This document shows, one piece after another, positions 1 to 8,360 of a stretch of 64,000 bases of DNA (position 1 is its first letter; every line of letters starts with the position of its first letter). The translations under genes and the position numbers were made by a program. Under the pieces are notes generated by a model that saw nothing but the letters and a program-made list of their open reading frames with translations, was not told the origin of the DNA and searched no databases. Source of the stretch: an uncultured Owenweeksia sp. (GTDB lineage: Bacteria > Bacteroidota > Bacteroidia > Flavobacteriales > Schleiferiaceae); the NCBI GenBank assembly GCA_937146805.1, contig CAKZRR010000028.1, positions 62,001 through 126,000 of the forward strand, given 5' to 3'.

Positions 1-1
1 C

Positions 2-1513
2 GTTCCTGTGTATCCTACTATCTCTAGTGCCGATTACAAGTTCATTTTTTCAGATGCGGAAGTGAAGTACTGTTTTGTTTCAGACAGGGCTTTGTACGAT
101 AAAGTGATGGCCATCAAAGAGGAAGTTCCTTCTTTGGAAGAGGTGTTTATTTTTGAGGAAGAACCCGGTGTCCGAAATTGGAAGGAAGTATTGGAGTTAG
201 GCAAAGCCAACCCACAGCACCAAGCAGAGTTAGAAAAGCGCATGGAGGCGGTGCAGTATGAAGATTTGGCAACGTTGATTTATACCTCGGGAACTACGGG
301 TTTTCCTAAAGGTGTAATGCTGGCGCATAAAAATTTGGTCTCTAATGTGGTGGATAGTTGTGTACGCATACCTTCTATTAAAAACACCAAGGCATTAAGT
401 TTTTTACCCATTTGCCACGTGTTTGAGCGCATGCTTACCTATTTGTATATGTACCAAAGTGTGTCCATTTACTTTGGTGAATCAATTGATAAAATTGGCG
501 ATAATATTAGGGAGGTTAAACCCGAACTGTTTGCAGCGGTACCACGATTACTCGAGAAAGTATACGATAAAATTGTTAGTAAAGGATCGGAGTTAAGCGG
601 ACTTAAAAAGATGCTGTTTTTTTGGGCCGTAGAGGTTGCCAAAGATTACGAAGAACATGCAGGTGAAGGTTTTTATGAATTTAAAAGAAAAATTGCTGCT
701 AAGTTGATTTTTAGTAAGTGGCAAGAAGCTTTGGGCGGAAATATAAAGGCGATTGTATCAGGAGGTGCGGCTTTAAACCCAAGCCTTAATGCCATTTATA
801 CAGCAGCTGGTTTTAACATCCAAGAAGGTTATGGTTTAACCGAAACTTCTCCAGTAATATCGGTAAACGGACCAGATGATAAAACTAAAATTGTAGGTTC
901 AGTTGGCATGCCAATACCTAATGTAGAAGTGAAAATTGAGGAGGATGGAGAGATAATGTGTAAGGGACCCAATGTAATGATGGGCTACTATAAAAACCCA
1001 GAGCAAACTGCTGAAGCGTTTACGGATGGCTGGTTTCATACGGGAGATATTGGTGAATGGCTAAACGGTAATTTTTTGCGAATTACAGATCGTAAAAAGG
1101 AAATGTTTAAAACCTCTGGAGGAAAGTATGTAGCTCCGCAGGTACTCGAAAACAAGCTTAAAGAATCAAGATTTATTGAGCAAGTAATGGTAATTGGTTC
1201 AGGAGAGAAACACCCCGCGGCCTTTATTCAGCCTGATTATGAGTTTGTAAAAAGTTGGGCTCGTAAAAAGGGAATTGCTCATGAAAGCATTGAAGATTTG
1301 GCTAAAAACAAATTGGTTAAATCCAGAATTGCCGAAGATGTGGAGCTAATCAACGAAACCTTTGGTAAATCCGAGCAAATAAAAAAGTTTGAACTAACCA
1401 CCGATGTTTGGTCGGTAGATGCGGGACATTTAACACCAAAATTAAGCTTAAAGCGGAAAGCCATTTTAGCTAAATACCCTGATTTGTATAAGACAATTTA
1501 CTCTGAAGAGTAA
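2..1513 (+). CDS. Long-chain acyl-CoA synthetase (AMP-forming), 5' end outside window
   Basis: Activates long-chain fatty acids to acyl-CoA via acyl-AMP, the entry step to beta-oxidation. The frame is open to the left edge, so roughly the first 90-100 residues of a ~600-residue family member are missing; the GTG at position 8 is internal, not the start. Seen: the AMP-binding P-loop TSGTTGFPKGVML near residue 93 of the visible part, the adenylate motif GYGLTETSP near 274, GWFHTGDIG near 341 and the C-terminal lysine-bearing region DRKKEMFKTSGGKYV. The eukaryote-like spacing fits the long-chain (FadD15/Faa) type rather than medium-chain ligases. It precedes fadN-fadA-fadE on the same strand, consistent with fatty-acid catabolism. 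Confidence 0.9.
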   Translation, partial: VPVYPTISSADYKFIFSDAEVKYCFVSDRALYDKVMAIKEEVPSLEEVFIFEEEPGVRNWKEVLELGKANPQHQAELEKRMEAVQYEDLATLIYTSGTTGFPKGVMLAHKNLVSNVVDSCVRIPSIKNTKALSFLPICHVFERMLTYLYMYQSVSIYFGESIDKIGDNIREVKPELFAAVPRLLEKVYDKIVSKGSELSGLKKMLFFWAVEVAKDYEEHAGEGFYEFKRKIAAKLIFSKWQEALGGNIKAIVSGGAALNPSLNAIYTAAGFNIQEGYGLTETSPVISVNGPDDKTKIVGSVGMPIPNVEVKIEEDGEIMCKGPNVMMGYYKNPEQTAEAFTDGWFHTGDIGEWLNGNFLRITDRKKEMFKTSGGKYVAPQVLENKLKESRFIEQVMVIGSGEKHPAAFIQPDYEFVKSWARKKGIAHESIEDLAKNKLVKSRIAEDVELINETFGKSEQIKKFELTTDVWSVDAGHLTPKLSLKRKAILAKYPDLYKTIYSEE

Positions 1514-1530
1514 GGCTTAAAAACAGTGTT

Positions 1531-2073
1531 ATGCAGTACGCGGCTATTTTAAGAGGTATAAATGTAGGCGGTAAGCGCAAAGTTTTAATGGTAGATTTAA
1601 AGCAACTGCTGCAGAAATATGGCTTTCAAAATGTACAAACTTATATTCAAAGTGGTAATGTAATTTTTGATTGGAATGGCAACGAAACGAACGAGCAGCT
1701 AGCGACTAAAATAAAAGAACGGCTGCTAGAGAAATATGGTTTTGAAGTACCGGTTTTGGTGCGTACGGCAGATCAAATAAAAGAAGCAATAGCAACCAAC
1801 CCGTATGTAAAGTCGAAGAAACCCATCGAGAACCTGCATCTTACCTTTTTGCAAACCATACCCGAAAAGGATAGGTTAGCGGAAATTTCGACTTACGATT
1901 ACCCACCTGATATGTGTCAGATTATAGATGGAAACGTGTTTGTATGCTGTGCCAACGGCTACAGCGCCAGTAAATACACCAATCAATTTTTTGAGAAAAA
2001 GCTAAAAGTAGCCGCCACTACCCGAAACTGGAAGACGGTGCTTAAGCTGGCCGAATTAATGAATGTTAAATAA
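1531..2073 (+). CDS. DUF1697 family protein
   Basis: A complete 180-residue protein matching the DUF1697 family in length and in its N-terminal signature (AAILRGINVGGKRKVLM, then the YIQSGNVIFDW strand near residues 38-48). The family is a soluble alpha/beta protein without an assigned reaction. It lies 17 bp after the acyl-CoA ligase and is probably cotranscribed with it; an intrinsic terminator follows at 2143. The ATG at 1531 is the only sensible start, directly before the conserved strand. No membrane segment or signal peptide is visible. A role in lipid metabolism is suggested only by position. Confidence 0.85.
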   Translation: MQYAAILRGINVGGKRKVLMVDLKQLLQKYGFQNVQTYIQSGNVIFDWNGNETNEQLATKIKERLLEKYGFEVPVLVRTADQIKEAIATNPYVKSKKPIENLHLTFLQTIPEKDRLAEISTYDYPPDMCQIIDGNVFVCCANGYSASKYTNQFFEKKLKVAATTRNWKTVLKLAELMNVK

Positions 2074-2142
2074 GGCTGATGAAAGTCATTTATTTATACA
2101 TTTGAGTTTCAAATATTTGCTTGCCGCTTTCGCGGAATGTAT

Positions 2143-2168
2143 AATGAGGGTCTAAACCTCATTTTTTT
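2143..2168 (+). terminator. Intrinsic terminator after the ligase/DUF1697 pair
   Basis: The stem ATGAGG/CCTCAT with a loop of about 7 nt is followed directly by a run of seven T. It closes the upstream transcription unit about 70 bp after the DUF1697 stop and isolates it from the MarR promoter region. Confidence 0.75.
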
Positions 2169-2208
2169 AACGAGCAAATAAATCTTCTATAAAGGTTTAA
2201 AAAAAAAG

Positions 2209-2249
2209 GCAATTTTATTATGCACGCATAATAAAATTGCGTATATTGG
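2209..2249 (+). promoter_or_regulatory. MarR-type operator dyad overlapping the marR-fadN promoter
   Basis: Positions 2209-2240 form a perfect inverted repeat with 15-bp arms (GCAATTTTATTATGC and its complement) around a central AC. A Bacteroidota-like -7 element, TATATTGG, lies at 2242-2249, so the dyad covers the -33 region. The inner core TATGC-AC-GCATA begins 23 bp before the -7 element. The same core at the same 23-bp distance occurs before fadE (6364). Inference: autoregulatory operator of the adjacent MarR protein. Confidence 0.75.
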
Positions 2250-2268
2250 CGTACCTAAACTACGCATA

Positions 2269-2724
2269 TTGAAACCAGAAGAAACGATAGATTTTCATAT
2301 CAAAAAAACGTGGCAAAGTATTGCCCGTATGTATAACGAGGAAGCACAAAAGTACGGAGGTACTATGGCTACAGGTTATGTTTTGTTAAACATAGATTTA
2401 GAAAAAGGAACGCCCTCTACCGCCTTGGGTCCTAAAATGGGTATGGAGGCTACAAGTTTATCTCGTACTCTTAAAAGTATGGAAGACCGTGGGCTTATCA
2501 CGCGAAAGCGTAACCCAAAGGATGGAAGAAGCGTATTGATTTGCCTTACTGATTTTGGAAAGATAAAGAGAGAGGATGCGAAGTTGGCCGTGCTTCAGTT
2601 TAATGAGGTAATACAGGCTAAAATTGGAAAAAAACGATTGACATCATTTTTTAAAGTGATGGGAGAAGTAAATGAATTGATTGCAACAAAAAAAATATAC
2701 GGAGGTGATGACGCGAACGATTAA
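2269..2724 (+). CDS. MarR family transcriptional regulator of the fad genes
   Basis: A 151-residue winged-helix regulator with the MarR layout: N-terminal dimerisation helix, recognition helix in MGMEATSLSRTLKSMEDRGL (about residues 61-80), then the wing RKRNPKDGRSVLICLT with the conserved DGR. It starts with TTG at 2269, 28 bp after the large dyad; no in-frame ATG lies further upstream in this intergenic region. The end of the gene overlaps the start of fadN by 17 bp, so the two are translated from one message. Inference: a repressor of beta-oxidation genes responding to fatty acid or acyl-CoA, supported by the shared operator core upstream of fadE. The ligand is not visible from sequence. 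Confidence 0.88.
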   Translation: MKPEETIDFHIKKTWQSIARMYNEEAQKYGGTMATGYVLLNIDLEKGTPSTALGPKMGMEATSLSRTLKSMEDRGLITRKRNPKDGRSVLICLTDFGKIKREDAKLAVLQFNEVIQAKIGKKRLTSFFKVMGEVNELIATKKIYGGDDAND

Positions 2725-5113
2725 GAAAGTAGCTGTTTTAGGATCGGGAATTATGGGCTCACGCATTGCGTGCCATTTTGCCAATATTGGGGTACAAGTA
2801 TTGTTGTTAGATATTGTTCCTAAGGAGTTGCTACCAGCCGAAAAGGCCAAAGGCTTAACTCTACAAAGCAAACCGGTGCGCAACAGGTTGGTAAACGAAG
2901 CTTTAAAGAGTACCTTAAAAAGTAAGCCAAGCCCTATTTATAGCACTGATTTTATACAGCGCATTGATACGGGTAACTTTGAGGATAACCTGGGACAAGT
3001 AGCCGAGGCCGATTGGATTATAGAAGTGGTAGTTGAAAGATTGGATATAAAACAACAGGTTTTTGAGCAGGTTGAAAAGCACCGAAAAATAGGGAGTTTA
3101 ATATCTTCAAATACTTCTGGCATTCCTATAAATTTAATGACAGAAGGGCGCAGCGAAGATTTTAAGAAACATTTTTGCGGCACACACTTCTTTAACCCAC
3201 CTCGTTATTTAGAGCTTTTAGAAATCATTCCCACCAAAAGTACCTTGCCCAGTGTGGTAGATTTTTTAATGCATTTTGGTGATAGATTTTTGGGTAAAAC
3301 TACTGTATTGGCCAAAGATACGCCTGCTTTTATTGCCAATAGGGTGGGTATTTTTGGTATTATGGATTTGTTTCACAATGCACAGCAACTTGGGCTTAGT
3401 ATTACCGATGTAGATAAACTTACAGGGCCTATTATTGGCAGGCCTAAGTCGGCTACTTTTAGAACGGCCGATGTGGTGGGCTTGGATACCTTAATGCATG
3501 TTTCAGAAGGTTTGCACCAAGCGGTAAAAAATGATGAACGCAATACCACTTTTGCCTTACCTGAGTTTTTGCAAACTATGAAAGCCAATAACTGGCTGGG
3601 TTCTAAAACGGGACAGGGTTTTTATAAAAAGGTGAAAGGCGAAAATGGCAAATCGCAAATATTAGCCTTGGATTTAAAAACCTTGGAGTATGGAGCACAG
3701 GTAAAAACAAAGTTTCCTGTTTTTGAGCAAACTAAAACCATTGATAAAGTTATTGACAGGTTTAAGGTACTCGTGGCCGCTAAGGGAGCTGCAGGAGATT
3801 TTTATAGGAAGTCCTTTGCCGGCTTGTTTGCTTATGCTTCCAATCGTATTCCCGAAATATCAGATGAGCTTTTTAGAATAGACCAAGGCATGCGTGCTGG
3901 TTTTGGTTGGCAGCATGGTCCTTTTCAGATATGGGATGCCATAGGAATTGAAAAGGGATTGCAGTTATTAGAGGATGAAGGCTTAAAGGCCGGTTCTTGG
4001 GTTGGCGATATGTTGAAAGATGACCAAAGCAGCTTTTATAATATGAGTGAAGGTGTTTTGCAATATTATTCTATTCCTGATAAGGAAATGAGGGCTGTGC
4101 CGGGCAGCGAAGACTTTATTGTTTTGGATAATATTAGAGCAGAAAAAACGATTTGGAAAAATACTGAGTGTTCTGTTTTGGATTTGGGCGAAGGCATTTT
4201 ATGCGTAGAGTTTCAGTCAAAAATGAACAGCCTAGGTAGCGGTGTTTTAGCGGGTATTAATGAAGGAATAGAGCTAGCTGAAAAAGAATACAAGGGAGTA
4301 GTGATTGCCAATCAAGGCGAAAACTTTACGGTGGGCGCCAACCTAGCTATGATTTTTATGATGGCCATTGAGCAGGAGTACGATGATTTGAATTTTGCCG
4401 TAAAATATTTTCAAGATACCATGATGCGTATCCGCTACAGCGATATACCGGTAGTAGTGGCACCACACAGCATGACTCTTGGAGGTGGTTGTGAAGCAGC
4501 ATTACATGCCGATGCAGTTCAGGCGGCAGCCGAAACGTATATGGGATTGGTGGAGTTTGGTGTAGGTGTAATTCCTGGCGGTGGCGGTAGTAAGGAGATG
4601 ACCAAACGTGCCTCGGATAGATATGTTAAAGATGATGTGGAGCTAAATGCCTATCGCGAAAATTTGATAAACATTGCTCAGGCCAAGGTTTCTTCTTCTG
4701 CTTACGAAGCTTTTGAATTAGGTTATTTGGTAGAAGGGCGTGATAAAATTTCAATGAACAAGCATCGCCTAATCGCTGATGCCAAGGCTTCATGTTTATC
4801 AATGGCCAATCGAGGATATAAACCACCTACCAAAGAGAAAAATATTAAGGTATTGGGTAAGCAAGCCTTGGGTACTTTTATGGTAGGAGCGCACCAAATG
4901 TGGGAGGGTGGTTATGCTACAGCCTACGAAAAAATGATGGTAGGTAGATTGGGTGAAGTGTTTGCTGGTGGTGATTTGAGCGAAGCTACCCAGGTAAGTG
5001 AGCAATATTTATTAGATATGGAAAGGAAGGTTTTTGTGGAGCTTTGTGCTCAAAAAAGCACCATGGAACGTATTCAACATATGCTGCAAACAGGCAAGCC
5101 ATTAAGGAATTAA
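2708..5113 (+). CDS. fadN: 3-hydroxyacyl-CoA dehydrogenase / enoyl-CoA hydratase fusion (FadN type)
   Basis: A bifunctional beta-oxidation enzyme of 801 residues: NAD-dependent 3-hydroxyacyl-CoA dehydrogenase first, enoyl-CoA hydratase second, the domain order of Bacillus FadN and opposite to E. coli FadB. Seen: Rossmann motif VLGSGIMGSRIACHFAN (from residue 10), HCDH signature around THFFNPPRYLELLEIIP, and the crotonase part after about residue 500 with VGANLAMIFMM and the oxyanion-hole segment TLGGGCEAALHAD near 590 and GVIPGGGGSKEM. I chose ATG 2708 because it begins the Rossmann strand properly; an upstream ATG at 2681 lies deep in marR. GGAGGTG precedes 2708 at very short spacing. It is the first structural gene of a fadN-fadA-fadE cluster. 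Confidence 0.93.
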   Translation: MTRTIKKVAVLGSGIMGSRIACHFANIGVQVLLLDIVPKELLPAEKAKGLTLQSKPVRNRLVNEALKSTLKSKPSPIYSTDFIQRIDTGNFEDNLGQVAEADWIIEVVVERLDIKQQVFEQVEKHRKIGSLISSNTSGIPINLMTEGRSEDFKKHFCGTHFFNPPRYLELLEIIPTKSTLPSVVDFLMHFGDRFLGKTTVLAKDTPAFIANRVGIFGIMDLFHNAQQLGLSITDVDKLTGPIIGRPKSATFRTADVVGLDTLMHVSEGLHQAVKNDERNTTFALPEFLQTMKANNWLGSKTGQGFYKKVKGENGKSQILALDLKTLEYGAQVKTKFPVFEQTKTIDKVIDRFKVLVAAKGAAGDFYRKSFAGLFAYASNRIPEISDELFRIDQGMRAGFGWQHGPFQIWDAIGIEKGLQLLEDEGLKAGSWVGDMLKDDQSSFYNMSEGVLQYYSIPDKEMRAVPGSEDFIVLDNIRAEKTIWKNTECSVLDLGEGILCVEFQSKMNSLGSGVLAGINEGIELAEKEYKGVVIANQGENFTVGANLAMIFMMAIEQEYDDLNFAVKYFQDTMMRIRYSDIPVVVAPHSMTLGGGCEAALHADAVQAAAETYMGLVEFGVGVIPGGGGSKEMTKRASDRYVKDDVELNAYRENLINIAQAKVSSSAYEAFELGYLVEGRDKISMNKHRLIADAKASCLSMANRGYKPPTKEKNIKVLGKQALGTFMVGAHQMWEGGYATAYEKMMVGRLGEVFAGGDLSEATQVSEQYLLDMERKVFVELCAQKSTMERIQHMLQTGKPLRN

Positions 5114-5169
5114 AATTATTTAAAAGCCACAGTGCTTTTGTATTAATAGCATAAAAAAAACAGAAAGTT

Positions 5170-6348
5170 ATGCAAGAAGCATATATCGTTTCAGCTAAAA
5201 GAACAGCCGTAGGAAAATCAGGTAGGGGAGTTTTTCGTTTTACACGACCAGATGATTTGGCGGCAGGTGTAATTAAAAATATAATGGACGAGATGCCACA
5301 ATTAGAGGCTACTCGTATAGATGACGTGATTGTAGGTAATGCCATGCCGGAGGCCGAACAAGGTTTAAATATGGGGCGCTTGGTATCTCTAATGGGCTTG
5401 TCAACCGATGCAGTGCCGGGTGTAACGGTAAATCGCTATTGCGCTTCGGGGCTTGAGGCGATTGCTATAGCTACGGCCAAAATAAAATCAGGAATGGCTA
5501 ACTGTATCGTAGCGGGTGGAGCTGAAAGTATGAGCTACATTCCAATGGGGGGTTATAAAGTGGTGCCAAATTACCAAACCGCAAGTGCCAACCCAGATTG
5601 GTACAATAATATGGGTTTAACAGCAGAGGCGGTGGCCGATAAGTATAAAGTAAGCCGTGAAGATCAAGATGCCTTCGCCTTAGAATCGCATAATAGAGCG
5701 CTAAAAGCTATTGCCGAAGGGCGCTTTAAGGATCAGGTTGTGCCCATTGAGGTAGAGCAAGTTTTTTTAGATGAAAATGAAAAAAGGCAAGTCAAAAAGT
5801 TTACTGTTGATACGGATGAAGGCCCTCGAAAGGGTTCTAATTTAGAAGCTCTAGCCAAATTACGACCTGTATTTGCAGCCAAAGGCTCTGTAACGGCTGG
5901 CAACTCTAGCCAAACATCAGATGGAGCAGCTTTTGTAATGGTGATGAGTGAGGCTATGGTAAAAGAATTGGGCTTAGAACCCATTGCTAAATTGGTAAGT
6001 TATGCAGCTATGGGAGTGCCGCCTCGTATTATGGGTATCGGTCCTGTTAAAGCTATACCAAAAGCCTTAAAACAGGCAGGAATGAATCTGAATACAATTG
6101 ATTTAATAGAGCTAAATGAAGCTTTTGCATCGCAAAGCTTGGCTGTATGCCGTGAGCTTGGTTTAAACCAAGAAATAGTGAATGTAAATGGTGGAGCAAT
6201 ATCTATGGGGCATCCGCTGGGATGTACAGGCGCAAAATTGAGCGTTCAAATTTTTGATGAGCTTAAAAGGCGAGATAAAAAATATGGAATGGTGACCATG
6301 TGTGTGGGAACAGGCCAGGGTTCGGCTGGTATTTATGAGATGTTGTAA
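5170..6348 (+). CDS. fadA: Acetyl-CoA C-acyltransferase (3-ketoacyl-CoA thiolase)
   Basis: Thiolytic cleavage of 3-ketoacyl-CoA to acetyl-CoA and a shortened acyl-CoA, last step of the beta-oxidation cycle. At 392 residues it has the standard thiolase length. All three catalytic residues are visible: nucleophile Cys91 (NRYCASGLE), His348 (MGHPLGCTGA) and Cys378 (CVGTGQG). The NEAFA motif lies near residue 317. It sits 56 bp after fadN and 60 bp before the operator-bearing promoter of fadE, so it belongs to the same beta-oxidation cluster. Biosynthetic thiolases share the fold, but the context favours degradation. Confidence 0.95.
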   Translation: MQEAYIVSAKRTAVGKSGRGVFRFTRPDDLAAGVIKNIMDEMPQLEATRIDDVIVGNAMPEAEQGLNMGRLVSLMGLSTDAVPGVTVNRYCASGLEAIAIATAKIKSGMANCIVAGGAESMSYIPMGGYKVVPNYQTASANPDWYNNMGLTAEAVADKYKVSREDQDAFALESHNRALKAIAEGRFKDQVVPIEVEQVFLDENEKRQVKKFTVDTDEGPRKGSNLEALAKLRPVFAAKGSVTAGNSSQTSDGAAFVMVMSEAMVKELGLEPIAKLVSYAAMGVPPRIMGIGPVKAIPKALKQAGMNLNTIDLIELNEAFASQSLAVCRELGLNQEIVNVNGGAISMGHPLGCTGAKLSVQIFDELKRRDKKYGMVTMCVGTGQGSAGIYEML

Positions 6349-6361
6349 AAATAATAAAATA

Positions 6362-6395
6362 TATTATGCACGCATAGCTTTAAGTCGTACATTTG
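6362..6395 (+). promoter_or_regulatory. fadE promoter with MarR-type core operator
   Basis: TATTATGCACGCATA at 6362-6376 is identical to the centre of the dyad before marR; the outer arms are not conserved here. A consensus -7 element TACATTTG lies at 6388-6395. The core TATGCACGCATA starts 23 bp before the -7 element, exactly as in the marR promoter. A canonical -33 TTG is lacking in both, which fits promoters whose -33 region is occupied by the operator. Confidence 0.7.
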
Positions 6396-6435
6396 CCGGC
6401 TCAAAGCAGTGCATTTTAACTTAAAATGTAACGCT

Positions 6436-8241
6436 ATGTCAGAAAACATGTTAAACGAGGATTACTTAAAAGGAGGAGAATTTATAATTCGCGACACGGT
6501 TTGCGAAGAGATATTTGTACCCGAAGATTTCTCGGAGGAACAGCGTATGATGGCAGAGGCCACTACGGAGTTTATGGACAAAGAAGTGGTACCCAATCGT
6601 GAGCGATTTGAAAATAAGGACTATGCCTTTACCGAAGAGCTAATGAAAAAGATTGGCGAAATGGGCTTATTAGGAATTACGGTTCCTGAAAGTTTAGGCG
6701 GATTGGGAATGGATTTTAATACCTCCATGCTTATCACCGATCGTATTTCTGGAGCAACAGGTTCTTTGTCAACGGCCTATGGGGCTCATACAGGTATTGG
6801 CGTGTTGCCTATTTTGCTATATGGTAACGAAAATCAGCGAAGTAAATATTTGCCAAAGTTGGTAACTGGTGAGTGGATGGGGGCTTATTGCCTTACTGAA
6901 CCAGGTGCCGGTAGTGATGCCAATAGTGGTAAAACTAAGGCTGTATTAAGTAGTGATAAAAAGACCTATACACTAAACGGTCAAAAAATATGGATTTCTA
7001 ATGCGGGCTTTGCCGATGTTTTTACGGTTTTTGCGCGTATAGAAGACGATAAATATTTAACAGGATTTATAGTTGAAAAGGGAACTGGAGGGTTGAGCTT
7101 AGGTGAAGAGGAAAATAAGTTAGGAATAAGGGCAAGCTCAACCCGACAGGTCTTTTTTAACGATATGGAAATTCCTGCAGAGAACCTTTTAGGGGAGCGG
7201 AATGGTGGTTTTAAAATTGCTATGAATGCCCTGAATTATGGTAGAATAAAACTGGCAGTGGCTACTTTAGATGGTAACCGTAGAGTGATAAACCATGCGG
7301 TGAAATATGGTAATGAGCGCAAACAATTTGGCAGGGCCATTACTAGCTTTGGAGCCATTCAGCAAAAAATAGCCGATATGGTGACCCTTACATGGGCAGC
7401 CGAAAGTGCTGTTTACAGGGCAGGTCAAGATATTGATAATCATATAAAAAGATTGGAAGCCAAAGGTGCTTCTCCTGCCGAAGCCAAATTAAAAGGCGTA
7501 GAGGAATATGCCATTGAATGTGCTTTGCTAAAGGTGTTTGGATCCGAGGTAAATAGTTATGTTGTAGATGAAGGTGTGCAGATATTTGGTGGTATGGGTT
7601 ACAGTGCCGATGCTCCTATGGAAGCTGCCTATAGAGATGCTCGAATAGCCCGTATTTATGAGGGAACCAACGAGATTAATAGAATGCATAGCGTAGGTAT
7701 GCTTCTTAAAAAAGCCATGAAAGGTGAGTTGGATTTAATGACTCCAGCGATGGGTATTGCCAACGATTTAATGTCTATTCCTTCGTTTGATACACCCGAT
7801 TACACACAACTGTTTGCCGAAGAGAAAGAAATGGTGGCTAAATTGAAAAAGGCCTTTTTATTGGTGGCAGGAAAGGCAGTAGAAAAATTTACAGTTAATA
7901 TTGACGAAGAGCAGCAATTGCTTATGGATGCAGCAGACATGTTGATACAAGCCTACGTGGCTGAAAGTGCTGTTTTAAGAGCTGAAAAACTAGCTGCAAA
8001 GGAAGGAGAGGAAAATGTGGCAGAGCAAATTGCTATGGCAAAATTGAACTTACATTTTGCAATAGAAAAAGTAGGAACTGCCGGGCGCGAAGCTATTTAC
8101 AGCTTTGCTGAAGGAGATGAGCAAAAAATGTTGCTGATGGGTTTAAAGCGCTTTACCAAAGTTCAAAACCCGATAAACGTAAAAAATACCCGCAAGCAAA
8201 TTGCGGCCAAAATAATTGAAGAAGCTAAATATGTGTTTTAG
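6436..8241 (+). CDS. fadE: Acyl-CoA dehydrogenase (FadE/VLCAD-like, long form)
   Basis: FAD-dependent first oxidation of acyl-CoA to trans-2-enoyl-CoA. The 601 residues are longer than the ~380-residue basic family and match the Bacillus FadE / very-long-chain type with an extra C-terminal helical domain. Seen: AYCLTEPGAGSDANSG and WISNAGFADVFTVFARI (flavin and substrate loops near 155-210), GNERKQFGRAI, and the catalytic base Glu409 in RIYEGTNEINR. ATG 6436 (MSENML) is preferred over the upstream GTG 6409 because it lies at normal distance from the -7 element. Monocistronic: operator-promoter before it, terminator after it. Confidence 0.93.
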   Translation: MSENMLNEDYLKGGEFIIRDTVCEEIFVPEDFSEEQRMMAEATTEFMDKEVVPNRERFENKDYAFTEELMKKIGEMGLLGITVPESLGGLGMDFNTSMLITDRISGATGSLSTAYGAHTGIGVLPILLYGNENQRSKYLPKLVTGEWMGAYCLTEPGAGSDANSGKTKAVLSSDKKTYTLNGQKIWISNAGFADVFTVFARIEDDKYLTGFIVEKGTGGLSLGEEENKLGIRASSTRQVFFNDMEIPAENLLGERNGGFKIAMNALNYGRIKLAVATLDGNRRVINHAVKYGNERKQFGRAITSFGAIQQKIADMVTLTWAAESAVYRAGQDIDNHIKRLEAKGASPAEAKLKGVEEYAIECALLKVFGSEVNSYVVDEGVQIFGGMGYSADAPMEAAYRDARIARIYEGTNEINRMHSVGMLLKKAMKGELDLMTPAMGIANDLMSIPSFDTPDYTQLFAEEKEMVAKLKKAFLLVAGKAVEKFTVNIDEEQQLLMDAADMLIQAYVAESAVLRAEKLAAKEGEENVAEQIAMAKLNLHFAIEKVGTAGREAIYSFAEGDEQKMLLMGLKRFTKVQNPINVKNTRKQIAAKIIEEAKYVF

Positions 8242-8277
8242 TAAAGTTGAGTTAGTGGTTAACAGTTAATGGTAAGG

Positions 8278-8307
8278 CCCCAATCGCGCAAGCGGTTGGG
8301 GTTTTTA
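8278..8307 (+). terminator. Intrinsic terminator after fadE
   Basis: The stem CCCCAATCGC / GCGGTTGGGG (one wobble pair) around a GCAA tetraloop is followed by TTTTT. It ends the fadE transcript before acs. Confidence 0.85.
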
Positions 8308-8360
8308 TTTGAGATGAAGTAGCATCGTATATTTTTTTAGTTTTAGGGAAAATTATTTTC

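Noticed and set aside
2097-2168. A short RNA between TACATTTG (2097) and the terminator at 2143
   Set aside because: No -33 element, and the terminator is explained by the upstream transcription unit.
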